Assembly: GCA_013214285.1 (NCBI GenBank)
Contig: JABSPW010000017.1
Location: 1 to 35,694 of the forward strand
Source of the DNA: Halioglobus sp.
Lineage (GTDB): Bacteria; Pseudomonadota; Gammaproteobacteria; Pseudomonadales; Halieaceae
Direction of reading: 5' to 3'
Length of the DNA stretch: 35,694 bases
The notes under the pieces are model-generated. The model was not told the DNA's origin. It did no database searches and saw only the letters and a list, made by a program, of their open reading frames with translations. Position 1 is the stretch's first letter. Every line of letters begins with the position of its first letter. Position numbers and translations under genes: made by a program. Below are positions 17,877-26,875 of the stretch, in pieces.

Positions 17877-18276
17877 AGTCCGTGGGTATCATCGCTATCA
17901 CTGTGGTACTAGGCTTTGCGTCATTTGACCAGTTTTCAGCACATGAAGTGCCCTGTCCCACTGTGTTTACTGCAGCGTATCGGTTTTTTTGCGGTGGGAC
18001 GTCGGTTGCTGATGAATGTTGTGCTCGGACCTAAGTCCGCGCACTATAGTTTTGCGATTATCGCTATAATCGGTGGGGGTGCAACCGCGTTGCGTCAAAT
18101 TAGTGTGCATGTCATCCCTGGCACGCCAGGATACGGTGCCCCTTTTGGGCCTGCATTTCTAGACTGGGGTATTTATTTTATAGGGTGTCATCGTGGCGGC
18201 GTTAGCGGCCATTGCCGGATCTTCCAAGCAATACAGTGCTGATACGGGTTACCTGTGTTTTGGCGTGCAGCCATAG
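17846..18276 (+). pseudogene. dsbB: Decayed dsbB-like disulfide bond formation protein
   Basis: Stitching three frames gives a DsbB-like protein. From ATG 17846 comes an in-frame TAG at codon 7 (17864–17866), then SVGIIAITVVLGFASFDQF and EVPCP. One extra base near 17960 shifts the frame, after which LCLLQRIGFFAVG continues, so the quinone-reductase CPLCLLQR motif is restored if that base is removed. ALRQISVHVIPGTPGYG follows, as in DsbB relatives that have a conserved periplasmic loop. A second shift near 18180–18184 leads to GVIVAALAAIAGSSKQYS and a stop at 18274–18276. DsbB re-oxidises DsbA in the periplasm. With one stop and two shifts this copy cannot make the normal protein. Confidence 0.78.
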
Positions 18277-18491
18277 TTGTGCGAAGCCAGTGTTGTATTG
18301 CTGTTGTCTGTGTACGTCAGCAATGCGTTGTCCACCCTTGCACTATGTGGTCCTGGTCTGATGACCCGACGGAATACTAGACAGGCAGTGGACAGGCGAT
18401 ACCGGGTCGTGCGCCGTAGGGCGATTACCGTGGGTAATGCAATATCGGGTAACAAGCAATGGGGCCTGCGGTTGACATGCTAAAATAACGG

Positions 18492-19230
18492 ATGGCCTGG
18501 GCTTCGGGGACTTGCCCCGGCATAGTGGACAAGAGTTTGGAAACTATATGGAGTCAATTCTCGACGGTTTCGGAAGTAAAAGCCGGACTGCCAATGTTGG
18601 TTATTGTTGGTACTTTTATTAAAGAAATCGGTGCCTACGCGCCGTTTCACTATGCTGTCAGTGATGCGATAGGCGAATCTGCAGTGATTGAATATACAGC
18701 CGACGGACTGCGTATTTTTGATAACACGGTTAACGTGGTCACTAATATTCCGCGTTACGACTGGCATCTGACCAATTTAAACAATTACGTTGGACTGTCT
18801 GCCCAGAATCGTGAGGCAAGGAGATTGGGTGAACGGGAGTTGCAGCCTTTTGGCGAGGGCACGGGGTTGTTTGGCCTGCCGGGAGATTACTCGTCACCCT
18901 TGCGCTTTGTCCGCGCGACCACTTTTACCAACACGGCCGGCCTCAGAGAACAGTGAACGATGCCGTTTTCACAGCGTTTCATATACTGAACCACTTCGAC
19001 ATACCGAAAGGCTCTGTCCGCGAGCTGCACGATGGCGACCTGCTCACTGACTACACAGTATAGACGTCGGTTGTGGATACCAAAAATGCGATCTACTACT
19101 ACAAGACCTTTATTAGTCAAGCTGCAGAAAAGGTTGATTTACGCCGTGCTCTTGAGGGCCTAGAGGCGCCGAAAATTATCACGATGGCATCCGGTTTTGA
19201 GGTGACAGATCGCTCGCTCGATAGAGTGTT
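18492..19230 (+). pseudogene. Truncated choloylglycine hydrolase-like (Ntn, linear amide C-N hydrolase) remnant
   Basis: The first frame carries HYAVSDAIGESAVIEYT, VVTNIPRYDWHLTNLNNYV and GLFGLPGDYSSPLRFVRA, the middle of a bile salt hydrolase/penicillin acylase-type Ntn protein. That frame ends at 18956. The alignment continues in another frame from about 18953 with AFHILNHFDIPKGSVREL and DLLTDYTV, then TAG at 19061–19063 where the family usually has Trp, then TSVVDTKNAIYYYKTF to about 19200. The N-terminal third, with the catalytic Cys that becomes residue 1, is absent; the preceding 200 bases show nothing similar. So there are at least three lesions: 5' loss, a frameshift and a nonsense codon. 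Relatives hydrolyse amides such as acyl-homoserine lactones, penicillin V or conjugated bile acids. Confidence 0.78.
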
Positions 19231-19594
19231 GGCTAACCTCCGATTTAGGGTGCTGCTTTACTCATTTGGTCGACATAAAAAACTATATAAAACAACAACA
19301 TGCGATAAGCGCAGTGCCGATGTGTTCCCTCGCGATGACAGAATAGTACGCCAACATAATGTGCCAACGCTGTCGAATGATGTGGCTCTGTTTAGGGCAA
19401 ATCATCGTATTCGAGTAACCCGGTTGTGCTATTTTGGGGGAGAGTCCGAAGCTCACTTTCGCACGCTGAGTGACTCTGAACTATAGTTCAAAGCGGACTG
19501 TGATCTGTTTGCCTTGTGGTTTTGAGTAAGATAAGCGACGGTTTCAAGAGGACAGATCGAGCATGTCGGAAGATCACTGGAGAGTGTCATCGCT
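19231..19594. other. Spacer after the hydrolase remnant; no gene recognised
   Basis: A frame runs on from the remnant to 19486 but its sequence is charged and unlike the family, so I read it as noncoding drift. The FadL ribosome binding site (CTGGAGAG) sits near 19577. Confidence 0.45.
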
Positions 19595-20839
19595 ATGAAG
19601 AAAGGCGTTATCTGTATTCTGATTTTTCTAGGTTGTTCGGTGCACGTTTATGCTGGTGGCCTGTACATTCGTGAATTCGGGCAACCGTCTCAGGGCACCG
19701 CGGGGGCAGGCGCAAACTTGCTTGCTGAAGATGCATCGCTGGCATTTCAGAATCCCGCTGGGGTTTTTCGTTTAGAAGGTGACAGTGAATGGATGGTGAC
19801 GGGCATTATCCTGGATTCCAGTATTAAGTTTGATCCGGATGATAGGAATACGGTGGTTGGCAACGATGGTGGCGATGCGGGCGACACACAATTTGGAGGA
19901 GCCGTCTTTTATACGCGGAAGCTGAATGAGCAATGGGGTGCTGCTTTTGCATTGAATTCAGTAGCTGGCAGTGCGCTGGAGTATGATGAGGGTTTTGTGG
20001 GTCGCTACACGGGCAAGCAGGCCGAGGTAATCACTATCAGTCTCTCGCCGAGTGTAGCCTATAAGATCAACGAGGAGCTGTCTGTATCGATAGGTGTGAA
20101 CGCGGTTTACGGGGAGCTGGAGCTGAAAGCAGCGATACCCCCGTTTATTGGCCCGGCGATAACCGAGCGAGATGGTTTGGCCAAGATTGATAATGGCGAT
20201 GACTATGACATCACTGGCAGGGCGTCGATCCTTTGGCAGGCGGCGGAAAACTGGCGATTGGCACTGATATATGTGGGCGAAAGCAAACTGAATTTCAACT
20301 CCGATCTTGAGTTGACACTACCTGGTCCGCTGAGTGGTGTGACTGCAGACAATATCGGCACCGATGTGAAAGTGGTGTTTCCGCAGGGCTTAGCGGCGAG
20401 CGCCCTGTATGACGTGAATGACCGGTGGAGCGTCATGGCGCGCCTCGGCTGGGAGGAATGGAGTCGTTTACAGTCTGTGCCAGTGACGACAAGCCAGACC
20501 GGCAGCGCTATACCCATTGAATGGGACGATGTTTGGAGTTTGGCTGCGGGCCTGCGCTATGACAATAATGGTCCCTGGTCCTGGTACTCGGGCATTGCCT
20601 ACGATAGCGATGCGGGCAAACCGCAGACACGTGTCGCTATTTTGCCCACCGATCAGCAATGGCGATTGGCGGGCGGCGTTAGTTACAACTGGAGCGAGAA
20701 ATATACGATTGGTAGTGCCATTACGTACATAGATCTTGGTTCTGCCAAGTCCAATGTCGGCTCCCCGGGCGGAGTATACGCGGGTGACTTTTCTACTAAT
20801 CGGCTTATTGTCTGGGGCTTTAATTTGAATTGGCGGTAA
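19595..20839 (+). CDS. Outer membrane transport protein, FadL/OmpP1 family
   Basis: 414 residues with a signal peptide (KKGVICILIFLGCSVHVYA) and the family's mature N-terminus GGLYIREFGQPSQGTAGAG, followed by LAEDASLAFQNPAG, the FadL hatch region. Many alternating hydrophobic strands follow (for example WRLALIYVGES, WSWYSGIAYDS, WRLAGGVSYNW), as expected for a 14-stranded barrel. It ends in LIVWGFNLNWR rather than a terminal Phe. The family takes up long-chain fatty acids and other hydrophobic compounds across the outer membrane. CTGGAGAG lies before ATG 19595. The gene looks intact although both neighbours are wrecks. Confidence 0.93.
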   Translation: MKKGVICILIFLGCSVHVYAGGLYIREFGQPSQGTAGAGANLLAEDASLAFQNPAGVFRLEGDSEWMVTGIILDSSIKFDPDDRNTVVGNDGGDAGDTQFGGAVFYTRKLNEQWGAAFALNSVAGSALEYDEGFVGRYTGKQAEVITISLSPSVAYKINEELSVSIGVNAVYGELELKAAIPPFIGPAITERDGLAKIDNGDDYDITGRASILWQAAENWRLALIYVGESKLNFNSDLELTLPGPLSGVTADNIGTDVKVVFPQGLAASALYDVNDRWSVMARLGWEEWSRLQSVPVTTSQTGSAIPIEWDDVWSLAAGLRYDNNGPWSWYSGIAYDSDAGKPQTRVAILPTDQQWRLAGGVSYNWSEKYTIGSAITYIDLGSAKSNVGSPGGVYAGDFSTNRLIVWGFNLNWR

Positions 20840-20919
20840 ACCCTACGCTCATCGATTTCACGGTAGCGTTATGGTCGTTTGAGCTTCTATTTACATACCG
20901 AGGGGGCGCTTCGGCAAAT

Positions 20920-21201
20920 GTTCTAGGGCGGTTTATCTTTGCTACGTGTGTTTTCTTGTCCAGTCTTGCATTGGTTTGGCCAGCTGCTGCAGAGGGCCTA
21001 GATCGCTACCGATTGCCTATTCCGCAACGGGAGGCAGAACGGATTGTAGAAGCGCAGCCAGAGAGAATTCCCTTTTCCGAGCCATGGTCTGAGGACCCTC
21101 CGGACGGTGCGCCGGATGTTTTGACCGTGTTACTTAATGATGTTGGTTTCGGTACCTCCTCGCCCTTTGGCGGCCCTGGTAACCTGTCGACGCTGCTGTA
21201 G
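20920..21201 (+). pseudogene. Arylsulfatase N-terminal fragment
   Basis: A signal-peptide-like stretch (FIFATCVFLSSLALVWPAAA) leads into LDRYRLPIPQ and then PPDGAPDVLTVLLNDVGFG and TSSPFGGPGN, matching the start of large arylsulfatases, which have APNVVIVLIDDMGFG followed by FGGPI-P-TP. The first metal-binding Asp pair is partly lost: L-N-D instead of D-D. The frame stops at 21199–21201 before the catalytic CxPxR formylglycine motif, and no continuation is visible in the next 190 bases. The frame has no plausible ATG of its own. I read it as a truncated relic; sulfatases of this type cleave sulfate esters in the periplasm. Confidence 0.6.
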
Positions 21202-21398
21202 TTGTCTGCGAACTAGGTCGTCACTGTCTCGACCATCATTCGCTGAAGTGGCTGCCAAATATCCGACACGTTGGCCGTGTTGTGACCGTGCAGTATACTC
21301 CGCTCCAGTTTCATGGCATATCGTCACCAAGTCGAATGCGTTGATGTTTCGAACTGGGTTATAGTGGCGCGTTCACTGGTTTATCATGGGAAGAAATT

Positions 21399-22469
21399 AT
21401 GGGCTACAGAGTTGTGCAGTGGGGTACGGGGAATGTGGGGTATCACAGCCTTCGGCATCTGATCGAACATCCGGACTATGAGCTTGTCGGCTTGCATGCG
21501 CACAGTCCTGCTAAACAGGGCAAGGATGCCGGCGCGATTGCGGGCCTGGACGTTAATACCGGTATAAAGGCTACGAATGATGCCCAGGCCTTACTTGCTT
21601 TGCGCCCTGACTGCGTCCTGTATAACGCCAATGGCGAAAACAGACCTGAAGAAACCATCGCTGATATGCAGTCAATCTTGCAGTCGGGTGTCAACCTGCT
21701 GTCAACTTCGATGATATTTTTAGTCTATCCATCTTTCGCTGAAGAATCCTTGCGCGTGCCATTGGAGCAGGCTGCAGATAAGGGGCACGCCACGATGTTT
21801 ATCAATGGCGTTGATCCCGGGTTCAGTGGTGATGTTCTTCCTCTGGCCGGGCTGCAGATGGCAGACAACGTGCAAGAGTTGCTAGTCCAGGAGCTTGTCG
21901 ACTATTCAACCTACGAAGATCCTGAATTCACTGGCATGGCTTTTGGTTTTGGTCAGCCCGAGTCGGCAGAGCCGATTATGTCGATGGCAGGGATTCTGCG
22001 ATCAGGGTGGGGTGGTATGGTCCAGATGATGGCAGATCGCGTGGGAATAAAGCTTGATGAGATTCGTGAAAGTTACGAACGCTGCTTTACAGACGAGGCT
22101 TTTGATACGCCAATGATGCATGTGCCGAAGGACTCTTGCGCAGCCGTGCGCTTCAGGCTGGAGGGTATGGCGTATGGCAGGCCAGTGATTATTACTGAGC
22201 ATGTGAACAGGCTGCGAGAAGATATCGCACCGCACTGGCCCACGCCGCCCCATGGCAAGCAAGGTGTGCATCGATGTGTTCTGAAGGGCAATCCCAGTGT
22301 AACGATGGAGTGTTTTTTAGAGGGCAGCGATGGTGACTACAATACAGGCGGGGTCCAATGCACGGCTTTGCGGATGATCAATGCAATACCAGCGGTGTGC
22401 GATCATGCACCGGGACTGATAAGCACGCTGGACTTACCCTATACGCCTTCGACGAACTTTGTGCGCTGA
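21399..22469 (+). CDS. NAD(P)-dependent dehydrogenase, dihydrodipicolinate reductase/diaminopentanoate dehydrogenase-like
   Basis: 356 residues. The N-terminus YRVVQWGTGNVGYHSLRHLI is a Rossmann nucleotide-binding motif (GxGxxG), followed by HPDYELVGLHAHSPAKQGKD, typical of the DapB-N-like family that includes 2,4-diaminopentanoate dehydrogenase. A middle motif INGVDPGFSGDVLPL is also characteristic of that group. Proteins of this family are abundant in marine gammaproteobacteria and actinobacteria, mostly without assigned substrate. GAAGAAATT precedes ATG 21399. It stands alone; the flanking sequences are a sulfatase relic and a spacer. Confidence 0.85.
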   Translation: MGYRVVQWGTGNVGYHSLRHLIEHPDYELVGLHAHSPAKQGKDAGAIAGLDVNTGIKATNDAQALLALRPDCVLYNANGENRPEETIADMQSILQSGVNLLSTSMIFLVYPSFAEESLRVPLEQAADKGHATMFINGVDPGFSGDVLPLAGLQMADNVQELLVQELVDYSTYEDPEFTGMAFGFGQPESAEPIMSMAGILRSGWGGMVQMMADRVGIKLDEIRESYERCFTDEAFDTPMMHVPKDSCAAVRFRLEGMAYGRPVIITEHVNRLREDIAPHWPTPPHGKQGVHRCVLKGNPSVTMECFLEGSDGDYNTGGVQCTALRMINAIPAVCDHAPGLISTLDLPYTPSTNFVR

Positions 22470-22818
22470 AGCGGCCAGCTACAATTTCCTGTAAACGAAT
22501 GCTTTATCGATATAATGACGCACTGTGTAAGCCTTGATAGCGTACCTCAGTCGGAAAGTTTCCCTCAGTTTTTATTATGTAATGCTATTTTCTTTGGTGC
22601 TAGTCTGTGGTCGCAACTATGAGTTTTTTTGAAAGTGCTGACAGCGCGGCAACAGTGTTTAGAAGCGCCGATAAGGCGCATTATCCTAAAGTAATAGGAG
22701 TATCGGGCCTGGAGCGGGTTGATGTTGAAAACGCCTTGGTGACTTGCCTATCGCGATGAGAAGGTGGCAGAATGGCGTGAAGTGTCATTTGTAATTAAAA
22801 CTGTATAAGGACCTCACA
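22470..22818. other. Spacer; one 46-codon frame of unknown meaning
   Basis: A short frame (ATG 22619 to TGA 22759) encodes a 46-residue peptide starting MSFFESADSAATVF. It has no ribosome binding site and I cannot assign it; it may be a truncated gene start. The remainder is AT-rich and likely regulatory for the methyltransferase downstream. Confidence 0.35.
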
Positions 22819-23577
22819 CTGTCGCAAGATCTTATTACTCTCGGCAAGCGAATTGAAAAAGAAACCGGGCATTATGCGGGTGGTCCAGCCCATGATTTTG
22901 CAAGGGTGGGGCGCAACACATTCCAAACGCTGCTCGCGGATGGCTTACTGCCTTTCCACCGCCTGTTGGACTTCGGTTGCGGTTCATTGCGCAACGGCTA
23001 TTGGTTAATTCGTTTCCTTGATGCGGGCAATTACTTTGGGATTGAGCCGGTGGAGAAGTGCGTCCGCGCAGGTCTCAAACACCTGGTCGGGCCCGAAATC
23101 GAGTCGCACAAAAAGCCGCGTTTCCTGTTTAATAGTGACAACGACATGGGCGCTTTCAATGTGCCGTTTGATTATGTCGTTGCACGCTCTATTCTTTCCC
23201 ATACATGCCCGGGCATGTTACACCGAATGCTGGAGACCTTTTCCAGCTCCTCACCTCAGGGCACCTTGTTTGCCTCTTACTGGCGGCATGACATACCGGA
23301 TATGCCGCAGTGGTGGCAGGTTAGAAGCAAACGCAACCGTCTCATTATGCGCTACCGCGATATGGCAGTCGATACAAGCAAGATGAGAGAGCGCCAGATT
23401 TCTGCCGTCGGCGACGATCTGCCGGACGATGACATGCGTTTCATTCAAATCATCACCTACTCGCTGGGCCGCATGCAGGAGATAGCGGCTACTCATGGTT
23501 TGTCCGTGCAAGAAGACTGGACATTCCATCCGATCAATCAGCAGATCTGGTTGAAGTTTAAAAAGCAGGGCGCATGA
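22819..23577 (+). CDS. Class I SAM-dependent methyltransferase, apparent CTG start
   Basis: The motif I region is LLDFGCGSLRNGYWLIRFL, followed by the acidic motif II loop GIEPVEKCV, then FDYVVARSILSHT as motif IV/V. The substrate is unknown. The first standard start codon is GTG 22906, but the frame is open and protein-like further upstream (ITLGKRIEKETGHYAGGPAH precedes DFARVGRNTF), up to a stop at 22792. The only well-placed start is CTG 22819, which has TAAGGAC about 7 bp before it and gives 252 residues. I chose that; if wrong, the protein begins at 22906 and loses 29 residues. It seems monocistronic. Confidence 0.8.
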   Translation: MSQDLITLGKRIEKETGHYAGGPAHDFARVGRNTFQTLLADGLLPFHRLLDFGCGSLRNGYWLIRFLDAGNYFGIEPVEKCVRAGLKHLVGPEIESHKKPRFLFNSDNDMGAFNVPFDYVVARSILSHTCPGMLHRMLETFSSSSPQGTLFASYWRHDIPDMPQWWQVRSKRNRLIMRYRDMAVDTSKMRERQISAVGDDLPDDDMRFIQIITYSLGRMQEIAATHGLSVQEDWTFHPINQQIWLKFKKQGA

Positions 23578-24021
23578 CCGGATGCTATGCATTGGATAGT
23601 ATAGCTTCGAGTCGCCAACGGAAGCACATAACTGCTTGAGAGTAAGAGAGGCACGGTTTGTCACTAAGGTGATCACGCGTCCCGGAGCGTTCGAAACTCA
23701 TTTCTCTATCCCTGAAGGCTAAGCTTTCATCCGGCGCAGGCTCGCCCGCGATTTTCTAAAGCTGATACACAGCATAGCATGACTGGGATGGACTGCAGGG
23801 AGTGCCAATGCGCTGCGGTGGACCTCATCCGTCCCGCGCTTAAAGCAGCTCGCCAAAGTCAGACAGCGACCGGCCTGCACGGGCGTCGCACTATATGTGA
23901 ATTACCGTCACTCTGGCTCGATTGCATTGGTATAGGGCCTGCGCTATTTTAACTGGAGTTTGGCACCCTGCGCCAAATCGTATGGCCGTCAACAATAATT
24001 CAAAGTCAGTGGAGGCTCAGT
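23578..24021. other. Spacer upstream of the lipase; no gene recognised
   Basis: About 440 bases with no convincing frame on either strand. It should contain the lipase promoter; AGTGGAGG at about 24008–24015 is a good ribosome binding site for that gene. Confidence 0.5.
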
Positions 24022-25035
24022 ATGTCCAGACATCGTGTAAGCGTTTCATTTTTGCAGGCGATTTCTTTTGCGCTGCTTTCCTTTCTGCTTGTCGTTGGTG
24101 CTACCAGTGCCAAAAGTAATACATCGGGTGCGGTGCAATATCCTATCGTACTTGTCCATGGATTGTCCGGCTTTGATACGCTGTTGTTTGTCGATTATTT
24201 TTATGGCGTTGAGAACGCGCTGGCCAGCGTGGGGGCCAAGCAGGTATTCACGGCACAGGTCAACGCCTTTGAAAGTAATGAAGTACGCGGGGAACAGTTG
24301 TTGACTTATGTTCAGGACGTCCTTGCCGTAACCGGTGCGGGCAAAGTCAACCTGATTGGTCACTCCCAGGGCGGCCCGACATCGCGTTATGTCGCTGCAG
24401 TGCGTCCCGATCTGGTTGCCTCGGTGACCTCCGTTGGCAGCCCCCACTATGGCAGCGACGTTGCCGACCTCATTAATAACTCGCCGCTCAGCCCTGCCGT
24501 CGATGGTATTGCCAATGCCCTCGGAGGGTTGATTGCTGGATTGTCTGGTGACCCCGGACAGACGCAAAACGCGATGGCAGCGTTCGCGTCTTTGGATGCC
24601 GCCGGTTCAGCGGATTTTAATGCCATCTATCCCCAGGGCCTTCGTAGCGGCGCCTGCAGAGCCACCCCGTGGGTGAATGTTGGGCGATGGTGGTTGCCAC
24701 AATGGGTCAAGGACTATTCAGTCAATGACGGCGAACATCAGGTCGATGGCGTGCGCTACTACTCTTGGGGTGGCACCTACAATGCGGTAGTGAACACCAA
24801 TCCGCTCGATCCTATCGATGCCGTGTTGGCCCTGACTGCTCTGGTGCATGGTGACGAAAATGATGGACTTGTGGAACGCTGCTCTATGCACCTAGGTGAC
24901 AACATTAGAGATGACTACACGATGAATCATCTCGATCAGACGAATGGCTTGTTCGGTCTGCGAGGGCTGTTTACCTCAGCGCCGTTACCCGTGTATACAG
25001 CGCACGCGGCGCGCCTGAAGAACGCGGGACTTTAG
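24022..25035 (+). CDS. Secreted triacylglycerol lipase, family I.1/I.2 (Pseudomonas/Burkholderia type)
   Basis: 337 residues with a signal peptide (about 1–30, ending ATSA). Motifs are the oxyanion-hole YPIVLVHGLSGFD (40–52), nucleophile elbow GHSQGG with Ser115, VGSPHYGSDVADL, catalytic Asp281 in DENDGLVERC and His303 in MNHLDQTNGL, whose neighbouring Asp and Gln belong to the structural calcium site. Cys212 and Cys287 are placed as the single disulfide of this family. Such lipases are exported by Sec, folded in the periplasm by a dedicated membrane foldase and secreted by a type II system. The foldase gene follows directly. The set looks complete and functional. Confidence 0.96.
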   Translation: MSRHRVSVSFLQAISFALLSFLLVVGATSAKSNTSGAVQYPIVLVHGLSGFDTLLFVDYFYGVENALASVGAKQVFTAQVNAFESNEVRGEQLLTYVQDVLAVTGAGKVNLIGHSQGGPTSRYVAAVRPDLVASVTSVGSPHYGSDVADLINNSPLSPAVDGIANALGGLIAGLSGDPGQTQNAMAAFASLDAAGSADFNAIYPQGLRSGACRATPWVNVGRWWLPQWVKDYSVNDGEHQVDGVRYYSWGGTYNAVVNTNPLDPIDAVLALTALVHGDENDGLVERCSMHLGDNIRDDYTMNHLDQTNGLFGLRGLFTSAPLPVYTAHAARLKNAGL

Positions 25036-25135
25036 TGTCCGTTGTGTCATGTGGTTGCAGCGCAGGTCTGCGCGCCTCACAAGACCGGCTGACGCCCCCA
25101 CAGCTGGTCAGCCTCGGGTTGGTATACATGCTGAT

Positions 25136-26173
25136 ATGAAGGCGAAAGCGGCCCTGGCCTTAATGGCAGCGTTACTTCTGTGGGTGTTTTACTGGTGTCT
25201 TGATAGGTCCGATGTGACAGCCCTGTCTCGCCAAGAGCCGACGGCGAGACAGATCAGGCCTGAAAAGACTGTGCCCCCTGCGGCGATAGAGCGGATGCTG
25301 GAAGAGGCCGGCCAGTCAGCGCATGGCCTGCCCGATGAGCTTTTTGACCAGCCGCCGTCATCACTCGCCGATGTCGGCTTACCCGCGCCATTGCAGATAG
25401 GCCCCAATGGCGCGTTGATCGTTAATCAGCGGTTAAGAGGTGTTTTTGACCACTATTTGACGGCGATTGGCGAGGAGCCTTTAACGATTATAGTGGCTCG
25501 GATTCACCATCACCTGCAGAGCGTGCTGAGTACTGAGAACTATGTAATCGCGGTGAACCTGCTGGACGGTTACCTGCAGTACCGCAACAACATAGGCATT
25601 ATTATCAACAATCACTCCGCTTATTATGATGCTTTGTCCTTTGACCTGTCTGCAATAGCAGCGGTGAAGCGCGACATTCGTGAGTCCCGATCAGATTTCA
25701 TGTCGGCCGATGTGGTCGATGTGCTGTTCGGGCAGGAAGATGCCTACGATGACTACACCTTGAACAAGCTGCGCATTCACGTGGATGACAGTCTGTCACA
25801 GCAGCAAAAAACGCGAGCGCTGCTGCAACTTGAAGAGTGGGCGTTGCAAACCGGCGCCATTGCTTCGAATATGTCCTCGGTGCTGGCGCTGTCGCGGCAA
25901 AAATCGGCGAGCTTGCGAGATGCCAAGGCCTCGGATGGGGCCATTTATGAAGCCCGGCGTCAATTGCTGGGCGATGATGCGGCCGACCGTATGGCGGCAT
26001 TGGATACTGCCCGCCGTAAGTGGCAACAGCGGGTCGATGAATACCGACAGGAATTGACGAGTATCGAGGGTTATCCCAAGGGCGAAAAGGAACACGCGGC
26101 TGAACAAATCAAGCAAAGGCATTTTCAGGGGAGTGAGCTCATCAGAATTCGGGCGCTGGACAAGAATCAATAA
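25136..26173 (+). CDS. lifO: Lipase-specific foldase (lipase chaperone, LifO family)
   Basis: 345 residues from ATG 25136, close to the usual 340–350; the frame is open to ATG 25049, but the 29 extra residues are basic and unlike the family. One N-terminal membrane anchor (about 5–20, ALALMAALLLWVFYWCL) precedes a Pro-rich variable linker (about 30–60). The signature RxxFDY(F/C)L(S/T)A appears as RGVFDHYLTA, with His in place of the Tyr. The rest is highly helical and acidic/basic, matching the wrapped alpha-helical foldase that clasps the lipase. It lies 100 bp after the lipase stop and would be cotranscribed. Its ribosome binding site is weak. Confidence 0.88.
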   Translation: MKAKAALALMAALLLWVFYWCLDRSDVTALSRQEPTARQIRPEKTVPPAAIERMLEEAGQSAHGLPDELFDQPPSSLADVGLPAPLQIGPNGALIVNQRLRGVFDHYLTAIGEEPLTIIVARIHHHLQSVLSTENYVIAVNLLDGYLQYRNNIGIIINNHSAYYDALSFDLSAIAAVKRDIRESRSDFMSADVVDVLFGQEDAYDDYTLNKLRIHVDDSLSQQQKTRALLQLEEWALQTGAIASNMSSVLALSRQKSASLRDAKASDGAIYEARRQLLGDDAADRMAALDTARRKWQQRVDEYRQELTSIEGYPKGEKEHAAEQIKQRHFQGSELIRIRALDKNQ

Positions 26174-26875
26174 GCCGCGTCTGGACTAGCAACTTTAAAC
26201 AGGGCATGCCAGGGATCGCTAGCAAGTCAGGTGGTTGGTTGGGACTGCACTCAAGGGATGAACAACGAGACGCACCGCCGCATCCCGCCAAACATCATTT
26301 CCTGCGCCGCCTGGCGCTATTGCAGCGTCAGCTTGAGGCACCGGGATACGGTAATCTACTCGCCGAACGAGAATAAGCGTAACTTGAGAAGCGGTCCGGC
26401 TCGGGCGCTTTAGTCTCGAAGGGCCGTCTACAACGCATTGCAGGCGAATGCCTGGGTAAATACTGCCTATCGATGGAGTCCTGTTGCGTTTTGTGGCAGA
26501 TAGTGGCACCTCTGGCAAGTAGTCGACTCGAAAAGTAATGTGTCGGCAAATTTTCAAAACAGCTTTTCATGTATGACTACATAGTAAAGATCCTTGATAG
26601 GTAAGCTGGCCATTTGGCGATTCATGGCGTTGGGGTTAATATCATGGGCAAACGCATTCTGGTGACCTCGCTTGAGGACGTATTGGTCAGTCGTAGTACA
26701 GCGCTGTTTTGCGAGTTAGGGTGTTTGAAGGCGTTACATCGGTGCAAGTGCAGGGGATCGATAGACAAAAACAGGCCGACAAGACGATGATGGAGTATAC
26801 ATCGCTGCGTTGAGGTGCTGCTGGCACGGGATAATCACATTGAGATTACATTAATCAGATAACGGGAAGATAATT
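26174..26875. other. 700-bp spacer with a possible unassigned gene remnant
   Basis: Nothing is recognisable in 26174–26640. From ATG 26644 a frame reads KRILVTSLEDVLVS and, after an apparent shift near 26727, GVTSVQVQGIDRQKQADK to TGA about 26812. This looks like coding sequence in decay but I cannot name it. GGGAAG near 26863 probably serves mscL. Confidence 0.35.

Noticed and set aside
17864..19063. TAG codons in dsbB-like and Ntn hydrolase remnants (and at 30139) as amber recoding
   Set aside because: The first two genes also carry frameshifts, and one lacks its 5' end. Intact genes in the window end with TAG normally, for example the NRPS subunit 1 stop at 2735.
19231..19486. Continuation of the frame after the hydrolase remnant as a separate small protein
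   Set aside because: It runs out of the hydrolase homology into charged, unstructured sequence with no start signals.
22619..22759. 46-codon frame as a small gene
   Set aside because: It has no ribosome binding site and no recognised family; kept only as a note in the spacer entry.
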